The notes under the pieces were generated by a model, which did no database searches, was not told where the DNA came from, and worked only from the letters and a program-made list of their open reading frames with translations. From Acidobacteria bacterium UBA6911 (GTDB lineage Bacteria; Acidobacteriota; UBA6911): 6,397 nt of DNA. The stretch is taken from assembly GCA_002451015.1 (NCBI GenBank), contig DKBB01000168.1:1-6397 (forward strand), written 5' to 3'. This document shows positions 1-6,379 of this stretch, one piece after another; position 1 is the first letter of the stretch; each line of letters begins with the position of its first letter. Both the position numbers and the translations under genes were made by a program.

Positions 1-651
1 GAGATTGCGGGATTTTTAAACGAAATGCTCGAGGATGGTTCCGCGGCAATGAGCAAGGAGTTTATGGAGGAACTACGGGACGGTCTTCCCAAGATCCTTA
101 AGCATGTGAAACGCGGCAAGGATATCACACACCGATTGCTCACATTCGCACGAAAAACCGAAGATCGAGTCCAGTTGGCGGATGTTAACGCGTCTCTGGA
201 GGAGATCCTGCCCTTTCTCGAAAAACAGGCGCGTCTTGCCAATGTCACAATTCACCGGGATTACCAGGACGACATCTCGAAGGTTCCTATCGAAGAGCTG
301 CAGTTGCAGGAGATCTTTATCAATCTAATTACAAATGCAATACAGGCTTTAGGGGACCGGGAACGGGGAAATATCTGGCTTACCACCCGCGAGGAAGACG
401 GCAAAGTGACCATTTCGGTAAAGGACGATGGAAAGGGAATCGACGATTCGGTGCGCGATCGTCTCTTCGATCCATTTACAACCACTAAACCCACTGGCGT
501 TGGAACCGGTCTGGGGCTCTCGATCTGTTACGGTATCGTGAAACGTCACGACGGAGAGATCCGTGTCGTTTCCAATCCGGACCAGGGCGCCACGTTTATA
601 GTAATCCTGCCGATTGTAAAGTTGCGAAAAACCCAGGAGAGCGCCGATTGA
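1..651 (+). CDS. Sensor histidine kinase, C-terminal part (5' end outside the window)
   Basis: The reading frame is open from base 1 to the TGA at 649-651, so this is the end of a longer gene; the first in-frame ATG (25) is not a real start. Residue numbers below count from that ATG. The fragment begins in the helical dimerisation domain, apparently just after the phospho-accepting histidine box, which is not in view. The segment ending in LLTFARK (38-44) is the usual second helix. The ATPase domain follows: N box NLITNAIQAL (100-109), G1 box DDGKGI (134-139), F box LFDPFTTTK (147-155) and G2 box GTGLGLSI (160-167). This layout is typical of NtrB/PAS-type kinases that autophosphorylate and pass phosphate to a response regulator. 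The sensory domain and stimulus are unknown. The nearest regulator gene is convergent, so the two do not share an operon. Confidence 0.93.
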   Translation, partial: EIAGFLNEMLEDGSAAMSKEFMEELRDGLPKILKHVKRGKDITHRLLTFARKTEDRVQLADVNASLEEILPFLEKQARLANVTIHRDYQDDISKVPIEELQLQEIFINLITNAIQALGDRERGNIWLTTREEDGKVTISVKDDGKGIDDSVRDRLFDPFTTTKPTGVGTGLGLSICYGIVKRHDGEIRVVSNPDQGATFIVILPIVKLRKTQESAD

Positions 652-729
652 AAAAGTTCCTGCAGTTCCGGGTTTTTGAGGAAAAGGGGAGTCCGAGCTA
701 TTTTAAAGTGACGTAAAAGGGCGGGAGAC

Positions 730-1176
730 TTACCAGAATTTCTTTTTCAATATATCGGTAATTTTTTCTTCAACGTTTTTATCCACCAGAAGCATTCTTT
801 TCGCTTTTGCTGCGTTGATCTTTGTAAGCAGCTCATCAAAATCCGCCGGCTTTTCAAGAAAGTCCAGCGCTCCATGTTTCATGGCAGCCACTCCATCCTT
901 TATGGATCCGTGGCCGGTAAGAAGTATAATCTGAAGGTCCGGATTGACTTTTTTCAGCCGCTTCAGGGTTTCAATTCCGTCCAACCCCGGCATTTTCAGA
1001 TCAAGGACAATTGCGATGAAATCTTCATCGGCAACCTTTTCCAGTGCTTCCTTTCCTCCCGTGGCGGTTTTCGCATCCCAACCGTGGGAGCGGAGTCGTT
1101 TAGCCAGGGCAGTTATAAAATCCTGTTCGTCGTCTACTATCAGTATTTTATCTGGGTGCATGCTCGTTTCATCCAT
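730..1176 (-). CDS. Single-domain response regulator (CheY-like receiver, 148 aa)
   Basis: This encodes a receiver domain with all the usual catalytic positions: the acidic pair Asp15-Asp16 (ILIVDDE), phospho-acceptor Asp59 (LDLKMPG), Thr87 (LLTGHG) and Lys109 (EKP). The receiver ends near residue 127. About 20 mostly charged residues follow (VEEKITDILKKKFW), with no DNA-binding, AAA+ or enzymatic output domain. It therefore probably acts by protein-protein contact or as a phosphorelay intermediate. The start at 1176 is supported by AAAGGTGA nine bases upstream; Met6 is a possible later start. A consensus -10 box lies upstream, so it may be transcribed alone. It converges on the histidine kinase gene, with 78 bases between their stop codons and no clear terminator hairpin there. 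Pairing with that kinase is plausible from proximity only. Confidence 0.93.
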   Translation of the reverse strand: MDETSMHPDKILIVDDEQDFITALAKRLRSHGWDAKTATGGKEALEKVADEDFIAIVLDLKMPGLDGIETLKRLKKVNPDLQIILLTGHGSIKDGVAAMKHGALDFLEKPADFDELLTKINAAKAKRMLLVDKNVEEKITDILKKKFW

Positions 1177-1185
1177 GATGTCAAA

Positions 1186-1193
1186 TCACCTTT
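1186..1193 (-). promoter_or_regulatory. Ribosome binding site of the response regulator gene
   Basis: On the minus strand this reads AAAGGTGA and ends nine bases before the ATG at 1176-1174. It favours that ATG over the in-frame Met6 codon. Confidence 0.7.
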
Positions 1194-1209
1194 AATCAAC
1201 CGGATCATA

Positions 1210-1215
1210 ATTATA
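1210..1215 (-). promoter_or_regulatory. Candidate -10 box for the response regulator gene
   Basis: The minus strand reads a perfect TATAAT here, in an AT-rich part of the 105-base gap upstream of the response regulator. It predicts a transcript starting near 1203 with a leader of about 27 bases. No good TTGACA-like -35 box sits at 16-18 bases (the best is the weak GTCTTT), so the promoter would need an activator or is simply weak. The call rests on the -10 match and its position. Confidence 0.4.
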
Positions 1216-1281
1216 CAACAATAACCGCGACAAAAGACGCATATCCATAAAATCAAAGCGGCCGACGCCGGTTTGTCGGTT

Positions 1282-2550
1282 TCAAGGTTTCCACCTGCGC
1301 TGGAAAATGCCCGGGCGGTAGGTGAACTTCTCCAACGTTTTTTCCGGATTCTTATATGCCAGCACCTCCTCAAGGGGCAGTACCGGCCGCGCCGGTTCGA
1401 GCCGGTCGAAAATATGACGCACCTCGGCTGACGATATCTCGATTTCCCGAACGCGGCCCTGGGGTTTGATGCTGATTCCGATGGGCTGGAAAAGATTGAT
1501 ATAGTTACCTATGTCTTCGTCGAAAATATCGATGAAAATTCCGGTGAAGCTTGCAAATCCGTACTGGCGGAAAGCTTCGCTGCGGACGCTGTCCGTCAGT
1601 TTGTTGTACTCTATGTTCGTATTTGTTACCGCGACTTTGAGCTGGTAGGGTGCGAGTTTGGAAGAGAGTATGATTTTCATGTAGGGAAGAAGACGATTGA
1701 GGGGTGCTCCGTCGCTTCCCAACTCCGCCTGGCTGTCGTATATGTTGAAATAGTCGGCAGTCAGTTCGATTCCAATAGGAGTCTGTTCCGGGTTGCGGAA
1801 TATCGCGGCCGTTTCCGAAGGGACCTGTGCCAGAAATTCGTCGCTTACTTTAAAGAGTGTTCTGCCCGCCACTTTATGGGTATAAGGTTTGTTTATATCG
1901 TAATCGACCACGCTGCTGGTCAGCCGCTCGATGTCGATAAGGAGCTTAATACGGTGACTTGACCACCCCGGCTGCAGGTATTCGTTTGGAATCGATACGA
2001 AAACCTCCGATTTTTCTCCCGCGGAAAACAGAAGGGTGCTTTGGCGGGCGTCGTCGTAGGTCCTCTTGAATGGTTCCATTGTCGTCATCAGGTAGCCGCA
2101 GTCGGTGCTTTGATCGGTTTCGTGCAGTGGCCGGCGCACGTTTCCGAATCTGCCGCCGCTCTCTCCAGGGATGTACCCCACGTGGGAGCCTCCGAAATCC
2201 ACATTGATCGAGGCATGGTGGACCGCGGCTCCCAGGGACCCGTCATTGTAGATACCCCCGATCTTTCCCTTGTCGAAGGGATATTGCCCGGTGAAGGCGT
2301 ACAGGCAGAGATCGACGCCGAAGAGGGATTCGTCGGAACATTTCCACTTGCAGGGCAGGGCGCTTTCTCGGTCATATGTAAAGCCCATATTTTTTACGAT
2401 ATCGCTTTCAAGGAACCGTATCGCTCGGGCGACAAAATCCTGGAAAAGGTAAGGGCGCTCCTTGAAGAGTATGATGCTTTCCTGCACTGCGGGAAGAAAG
2501 GCACCGGGATTGCAGTAGGGTGGCAGCCAGCTCCGGTTGCTCGGGGTCAA
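1282..2550 (-). CDS. Unrecognised 422-residue protein, possible zinc enzyme (tentative LCIB-type carbonic anhydrase-like)
   Basis: I do not recognise this protein with confidence. The frame is open up to an ATG at 2580, but GAGGAGGT four bases before a TTG at 2550-2548 makes that TTG the likely start (422 aa rather than 432). There is no signal peptide or obvious membrane segment, so it is probably cytoplasmic. The N-terminal half contains CSDE (Cys71, Asp73), then DFGGSHVGY (His123), then STDCGYL (Cys151). This Cys-x-Asp...His...Cys order, with 28 residues between His and the last Cys, resembles from memory the zinc ligands of LCIB-type beta-carbonic anhydrases. That is inference, and the Asp-Arg dyad reported for that family is not evident as Cys-x-Asp-x-Arg. 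The C-terminal 200 residues show no motif I know. It lies downstream of the activase on the same strand, 236 bases from that gene's stop, with a strong hairpin between. Co-transcription with the GRE genes is therefore possible but uncertain. Confidence 0.85.
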   Translation of the reverse strand: MTPSNRSWLPPYCNPGAFLPAVQESIILFKERPYLFQDFVARAIRFLESDIVKNMGFTYDRESALPCKWKCSDESLFGVDLCLYAFTGQYPFDKGKIGGIYNDGSLGAAVHHASINVDFGGSHVGYIPGESGGRFGNVRRPLHETDQSTDCGYLMTTMEPFKRTYDDARQSTLLFSAGEKSEVFVSIPNEYLQPGWSSHRIKLLIDIERLTSSVVDYDINKPYTHKVAGRTLFKVSDEFLAQVPSETAAIFRNPEQTPIGIELTADYFNIYDSQAELGSDGAPLNRLLPYMKIILSSKLAPYQLKVAVTNTNIEYNKLTDSVRSEAFRQYGFASFTGIFIDIFDEDIGNYINLFQPIGISIKPQGRVREIEISSAEVRHIFDRLEPARPVLPLEEVLAYKNPEKTLEKFTYRPGIFQRRWKP

Positions 2551-2554
2551 GTTT

Positions 2555-2562
2555 ACCTCCTC
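2555..2562 (-). promoter_or_regulatory. Strong Shine-Dalgarno sequence that decides a TTG start
   Basis: The minus strand reads GAGGAGGT followed by AAAC and then TTG (2550-2548). This is the best ribosome binding site in the window. It lies inside the longer open frame that starts at the ATG at 2580, which has no comparable site, so the TTG is the more probable start. Confidence 0.75.
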
Positions 2563-2582
2563 TGTTAGGGATCTAAACATTA

Positions 2583-2596
2583 GGGCTGCGCAGCCC
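2583..2596. repeat. Perfect 14-bp palindrome upstream of the 422-residue gene
   Basis: The sequence GGGCTGCGCAGCCC is identical on both strands. It lies 33-46 bases upstream of the favoured TTG start, in the leader of the minus-strand gene. It could be an operator for a dimeric repressor or a small RNA hairpin (five GC-rich pairs, four-base loop). No run of U follows it, so it is not a convincing terminator. Confidence 0.5.
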
Positions 2597-2687
2597 GCTA
2601 ATATACGGGTGGCATCGGCCTACGCTGTTGCATTTACTGAAAAGCCCATTCTACTGAGCCCGGGGTCCTGAGTGAAGCAAAACAATC

Positions 2688-2788
2688 AAAAATGGTGACA
2701 GGCTAGAATTTCACTAATTTTCGAGTGACTGACCGTGATGATGTTGCCTTGGAATAAATTAGTGAAATTCTAGCCTGTCACCATTTTT
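2688..2788. repeat. 101-bp hairpin element 1: perfect 33-bp inverted repeat at the activase 3' end
   Basis: Arms 2688-2720 and 2756-2788 are exact reverse complements over 33 bases and enclose a 35-base spacer. The arms begin AAAAATGGTGACAGGC and end GCCTGTCACCATTTTT. The element overlaps the last two bases of the activase stop codon. An A-run before and a T-run after a long stem would suit a bidirectional Rho-independent terminator. The length and perfection of the arms, and the related element at 3751-3849, suggest a MITE-like or REP-like repeat. I see no target-site duplication at its edges. Between it and the palindrome at 2583 (2597-2687) I find nothing else I can support. Confidence 0.85.
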
Positions 2789-3773
2789 AATGCACGGTGA
2801 CCGAGAGTCCGAGGTTTTCCAGCACTGTTTTCAGGGATCGGATTTTTTCGTCCGGAAGTGGGTCGGCTTCCAGGACAAGTTTGCTGTCATCGAGCCGCTG
2901 GTATTTCATGATCCCCAGTTTATGGTACGGCAGCAGCTGGATGACGGTCACAGCCTCCCCCAGAGACCGGCAGAACCTCCCTGTCTTTCGGATGTTTTCC
3001 TCCGAGTCGTTGAAATCCGGAATTACTGGGATACGGATCTGCATTTTTCCGCCTTCTTTCGCAATATTTTTAGCGTTTTCCAGAATCCGCTCATTCGACA
3101 CTCCTGTCACTATTTTGTGTTGACTGCTGTCCATGTGCTTCAGATCGTACAGGAACAAATCGGCGTAAGGCAGCAAATTCTTTAAAATATCGTATTGCGT
3201 ATATCCTGTCGTATCCACTGCTGTGTGGATCCCGTTTGCCTTCAAACGCTCCAGGAATCTCAGAACGAATTCCGGCTGGGACAACGGCTCCCCGCCCGAA
3301 ATCGTGACGCCGCCTCCGGACTGGTCGTAGAACGGCTTGTCTTTGAGCACTCTTTCCAGGAGACCTTCCACCGTATAATCGGTTCCGCACATCGAGAGCG
3401 CTTTCCGGTAGCAGACTTTCGTGCAATCCCCGCAATTGTCGCAGATCGTGCGATCGATATGAATATGGCGGATAGGCTCTTGCGTTGCGGGGTTCAAGGT
3501 TGTTACGCCGGGAGATATCGCCCCCTTGGTGCATGCATCCAGGCATTTTGTGCATGTATCCAGGCCGACGCATTTCATCGAAATCCAGCTGAGCTGTGTA
3601 TGAAACTCCTGGGATTCGGGACTGTGACACCAGGGGCACCTGAGCGGGCAGCCCTTTAAAAACACCGTTGTACGGATGCCCGGTCCGTCCTGCACCGAAA
3701 ATCCCTGTATGTCGTATACCTTCCCGGTTAATTCGTTTCTCATATTCAATAAAAACGGTGCAAGGGTATTCAT
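2787..3773 (-). CDS. Glycyl radical enzyme activating enzyme (radical SAM, 328 aa)
   Basis: This is a radical-SAM activase that reductively cleaves S-adenosylmethionine and abstracts hydrogen from the partner GRE's glycine. FSVQDGPGIRTTVFLKGC (25-42) leads into the radical-SAM motif CPLRCPWC (Cys42, Cys46, Cys49). An insert with two ferredoxin-type 4Fe-4S sites follows: Cys68, Cys74, Cys77 and Cys81 (CX5CX2CX3C), and Cys111, Cys114, Cys117 and Cys121 (CX2CX2CX3C). Such an insert is normal for activases of GREs other than pyruvate formate-lyase. GGGVTISGGEPL (153-164) is the SAM-binding GGE region. The gene lies directly downstream of the GRE on the same strand, 85 bases away. The first ATG (3773) is the longest possible start, as a TGA precedes it in frame, but it sits inside hairpin element 2 and has no properly spaced ribosome binding site. 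Met11 (3743), just outside the element, would give a more usual N-terminus but also lacks one. Confidence 0.95.
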   Translation of the reverse strand: MNTLAPFLLNMRNELTGKVYDIQGFSVQDGPGIRTTVFLKGCPLRCPWCHSPESQEFHTQLSWISMKCVGLDTCTKCLDACTKGAISPGVTTLNPATQEPIRHIHIDRTICDNCGDCTKVCYRKALSMCGTDYTVEGLLERVLKDKPFYDQSGGGVTISGGEPLSQPEFVLRFLERLKANGIHTAVDTTGYTQYDILKNLLPYADLFLYDLKHMDSSQHKIVTGVSNERILENAKNIAKEGGKMQIRIPVIPDFNDSEENIRKTGRFCRSLGEAVTVIQLLPYHKLGIMKYQRLDDSKLVLEADPLPDEKIRSLKTVLENLGLSVTVH

Positions 3774-3849
3774 TCACCAATTTATTTCAGATATTCTGGG
3801 GAAGAGGGATCCTGAGAAACTGGTGAATGCATACCCAGGTACCGTTTTT
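3751..3849. repeat. 99-bp hairpin element 2: imperfect 33-bp inverted repeat spanning the activase start
   Basis: Arms 3751-3783 and 3817-3849 pair at 28 of 33 positions, with mismatches at arm positions 10, 12, 13, 20 and 30. The 33-base spacer is 3784-3816. Pairing can continue with a bulge towards TTTCAG (3785-3790) and CTGAG (3812-3816). The outer ends are AAAAACGGT and ACCGTTTTT. The element starts nine bases after the GRE stop codon and fills nearly the whole gap. On the transcript, the activase ATG (3773-3771) lies in the second arm. The left arm matches that of element 1 at 24 of 33 positions, which indicates a shared origin. It may also act as a partial terminator, RNA-processing site or translational lock. 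Confidence 0.8.
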
Positions 3850-3858
3850 GCCGATTGC

Positions 3859-6327
3859 TTATAGATTCAGTTCGGTACGCTTGATGATGTCGTCCTGGCT
3901 GGCCTTGTAGAGCTCTACGAAATATGCGCTGAAGCCGGCTATCCTGACAACCAGATCCCTGTAATCTTCGGGGTTTTCCTGCGCCTCTCGAAGTACCTTT
4001 CCGCTCACAATGTTGAACTGCATTTCCATGCCGCCAAGGGCGAAATACGTTCTGATGAGAGCAATCAGCTTTGATTTGCCGGTTTCATTTTGAATTGCCG
4101 TAGGGTGAAACTTCATATTCAGGAGAGTGCCGTTTGAAAACTTCCTCTGGTCGATGGAAGATACGGACTTGAGTGTGGCTGTCGGCCCGCTTTTGTCCAT
4201 CTGCTGCACGGGAGAAATTCCGTCCGAGAGAGGTTCGCCGGCTTTTCTGCCGTCCGGAGAGGCCGCGGTCATCATCCCGAACAGAACATGCGCCGTGACA
4301 GGATACAGTCCCGCTGCGTATCTGCTTCGGGGGCCGGTCGCCGCATTCACCGCGTTGCCGTAGACGTCGGATGCCCATTTGGCAAACTTGTCCGCATATT
4401 CGTTGTCGTTGCCGTAATGGGAGAACTCGTTCAGGATAAACTGTCGCAAGTCCTCTTTGCCTTCCCAGTTTGTCATAATTGCGTCGTAGAGTTCCCGCGC
4501 ACTTACCCGTTTATGGTCGTAAACCAGGTATTTTACGACCGCAAGGCTGTCGGCGATATTGCCGATGGCGATTCCCGCATTGCCGGTGGAGTTGTATTTC
4601 GCACCCCCGTTCATAACATCTTTACCCGATTCCAGGCAGCCGTCTATAGTGGCCGAAAGAAGCGGAAGCTGCATGTGCTCGGATGCGACATATTCCCAGG
4701 TATTTACAAGACTTATGTGCCAGTTGACAAAGTACTCCATCTGCTGTTTCGTTGCCTCGAGGACTTCGTCGAACGTTTCCATTTCGTAGAGGTAGCCTGT
4801 CGGAAGGCCGACCTGTCCTCCCATCTTTCCGTCCGGGCCGGGCATCGGGTTGTAGCCGTTGTTGATTGCCAGCAGGAAAGCACCCAGCAGGTTGAAAAAG
4901 GATTCCGTGCCGTTGCCGCCGGGGCAGGCCCATTCGTCCCCGCAGCCTTGAGGCTCGACGCAGCCGATCAGGCAGTAGTTGCGGGCACTTTCGATCGGAA
5001 GTCCCCGGCCCATCAGTGCTGGAATGATGACGTCGTCGTTTTCAAACGTAGGTACGCCACCGGCGATCCGGTTCGTTTCGATCGCTGCCTCCCAAAGCTC
5101 CCGTGGAGTGCCCTTGTGGATGCGCAGAGACTGGGGTGGATCGTGCAATACGAGCCGCCCTGCGGACTGCAGCATCATGAATGAAACCGCGTTGGTTGCA
5201 TCTTCTCCATCCTTGGTGACTCCCCCGATAGTCATCAGTTGTCCGCTGGTATAACCGGGGCCGCTGAGTGTGGCGAAGTAAGGCCAAATCTTATTCATTT
5301 CAGCTACCTTAAGATAGAAAAGATCGAGTAGTTCTTGAGCATTTTCATGTGTGGTTCTATCAGCTGCGATATCCGCTTCGTAGAAACTGCCAAGGTACTG
5401 GTCCAAACGGCCGAAGCTGATACCGTGCTGCTGTCCGTCCAGGCAGAGCCCGATCTGATAAAGGAATATACACTGCAACGCATCATGGAAAGTACGGCAG
5501 GGATTTTCCATGATCCAGTTCAAACATTCGGCCATGGCTTCTAGTTCTTTTTTTCGAGCGGGATCGGGTTCCACCGAAGCCATTCGTACGCATTTTTCAG
5601 CATATCTTTTCGAGAGGGTGATCATGCCGTCGCACACAAGGGTAACAGCCCGGTAGAAGTTGTATTTTGCAACGCTGTCGCCGAACAGGACGCCCTCCAG
5701 TTCAGCCATTTTCGCCAGGGCTTCCGTTTTGATGGCGGCAAAACCCTTGTGGAGAGCGGTTACGAAATTGGCGACAAAATGACCGACAGGGGACGTGCAT
5801 GTATTTTTTGAGCTGAAATAGGTAACGCCGCTTCCTGCCGCATCGAAATACCCGAGAGGGATGTATTCATCCACTTTTGCGCTCAGGCTTTCCTTGCGCC
5901 AGAAGTCGCCGGTTCTCAGCACAAATTCGGCGTCTTCATCTGAAATGTCGTATGGGTCGACATCCCTCTTGGGAATGGTTCCGGCGGCGAGCTCGTCCAA
6001 GAACCAACCGAAGGATATTTCGGGGTAGAGAGCGCAGGCCCGGTATTGGGTCGCCTGCCAGCCTACGATTATTTCATCTTCATTGATCAGGACAGGCAGC
6101 TTTTCACAGATGTTCTTGAAATTCCTGGCTCTTTTCAGGATTCCCTGAAGCTGCGGATTCTCCTGATAGAATTCCGTCACGATTTTATAGCGGGCTATGC
6201 AAATGCTCGGCCTTGTCGTACGGTATTTTTCCCGTATCTTTGCAACACGTTCCGTAACCGGGTGCAATGCATCCTTTGTTTTGATGTCGGGATCTGATTC
6301 AGTCATGGATTTAAATGTCTGCCCCAT
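3859..6327 (-). CDS. Glycyl radical enzyme (PFL-like, GCVE-type, 822 aa), substrate unassigned
   Basis: This is a complete cytoplasmic glycyl radical enzyme of about the usual length (roughly 780-900 aa). The PFL-like barrel occupies most of the protein. The active-site thiyl motif is IGCVEP, with Cys456 and the acid/base candidate Glu458. The C-terminal glycyl radical domain ends in VVRIAGFSAYFVEL, giving the radical site Gly798. Other family landmarks are FGRLDQYL (305-312), SPDGRKAGEPL (690-700) and NGTLLNMKFHP (732-742). The GCVE motif is shared by glycerol and propanediol dehydratases, choline and isethionate lyases, hydroxyproline dehydratase and some arylacetate decarboxylases, so it does not fix the substrate. 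There is no small-subunit gene and no microcompartment gene nearby. The active-site loop is unusually rich in cysteine (Cys452, 456, 462, 468). The ATG at 6327 is supported by AAGGAGG ten bases upstream; Met8 has no such site. The partner activase lies directly downstream. Confidence 0.96.
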   Translation of the reverse strand: MGQTFKSMTESDPDIKTKDALHPVTERVAKIREKYRTTRPSICIARYKIVTEFYQENPQLQGILKRARNFKNICEKLPVLINEDEIIVGWQATQYRACALYPEISFGWFLDELAAGTIPKRDVDPYDISDEDAEFVLRTGDFWRKESLSAKVDEYIPLGYFDAAGSGVTYFSSKNTCTSPVGHFVANFVTALHKGFAAIKTEALAKMAELEGVLFGDSVAKYNFYRAVTLVCDGMITLSKRYAEKCVRMASVEPDPARKKELEAMAECLNWIMENPCRTFHDALQCIFLYQIGLCLDGQQHGISFGRLDQYLGSFYEADIAADRTTHENAQELLDLFYLKVAEMNKIWPYFATLSGPGYTSGQLMTIGGVTKDGEDATNAVSFMMLQSAGRLVLHDPPQSLRIHKGTPRELWEAAIETNRIAGGVPTFENDDVIIPALMGRGLPIESARNYCLIGCVEPQGCGDEWACPGGNGTESFFNLLGAFLLAINNGYNPMPGPDGKMGGQVGLPTGYLYEMETFDEVLEATKQQMEYFVNWHISLVNTWEYVASEHMQLPLLSATIDGCLESGKDVMNGGAKYNSTGNAGIAIGNIADSLAVVKYLVYDHKRVSARELYDAIMTNWEGKEDLRQFILNEFSHYGNDNEYADKFAKWASDVYGNAVNAATGPRSRYAAGLYPVTAHVLFGMMTAASPDGRKAGEPLSDGISPVQQMDKSGPTATLKSVSSIDQRKFSNGTLLNMKFHPTAIQNETGKSKLIALIRTYFALGGMEMQFNIVSGKVLREAQENPEDYRDLVVRIAGFSAYFVELYKASQDDIIKRTELNL

Positions 6328-6337
6328 AAATCTACCG

Positions 6338-6344
6338 CCTCCTT
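6338..6344 (-). promoter_or_regulatory. Ribosome binding site of the glycyl radical enzyme gene
   Basis: The minus strand reads AAGGAGG, ten bases before the ATG at 6327-6325. It chooses this start over the in-frame ATG seven codons later. Confidence 0.75.
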
Positions 6345-6379
6345 GCTCATTCTGAACATTTTACAGTGATTTGCGTTGC

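Noticed and set aside
652..729. Possible bidirectional terminator between the convergent kinase and regulator genes
   Set aside because: The only pairing I see (GTTCC with GGAA around 673-693) is short and not followed by a clean T-run on either strand, so I do not annotate it.
1262..1279. CCGAC/GTCGG hairpin just after the 422-residue gene
   Set aside because: It has only five pairs with an eight-base loop and no following U-run on the minus strand, which is too weak to call a terminator.
2041..2568. A 175-residue plus-strand open frame
   Set aside because: It is antisense to the 422-residue gene. The minus-strand frame has a strong ribosome binding site and structured motifs; this one has neither.
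2597..2687. Sigma-54-like promoter (TGGCAT...TTGCA)
   Set aside because: The GG-GC spacing is one base too long, and on the plus strand it would point into the hairpin and against every nearby gene.
3091..3780. A 229-residue minus-strand frame overlapping the activase
   Set aside because: It is a different frame of the activase gene. The activase frame carries all the radical-SAM and ferredoxin cysteines.
2688..3849. Reading the two hairpins plus the activase as one composite transposon
   Set aside because: The enclosed gene is the natural partner of the adjacent GRE, no transposase is present, and I see no target-site duplication outside the outer ends. Separate repeat copies fit better.
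4288..5184. A 298-residue open frame on the plus strand
   Set aside because: It lies wholly antisense to the GRE coding sequence, whose motifs are continuous and convincing. Its translation has no recognisable domain, so it is a shadow frame.
3859..6327. Naming the GRE as CutC, glycerol dehydratase, IslA, HypD or a 4-hydroxyphenylacetate decarboxylase
   Set aside because: The GCVE motif is shared among these. The surrounding pocket residues and neighbouring genes match none of them clearly by eye, so a specific name would be a guess.
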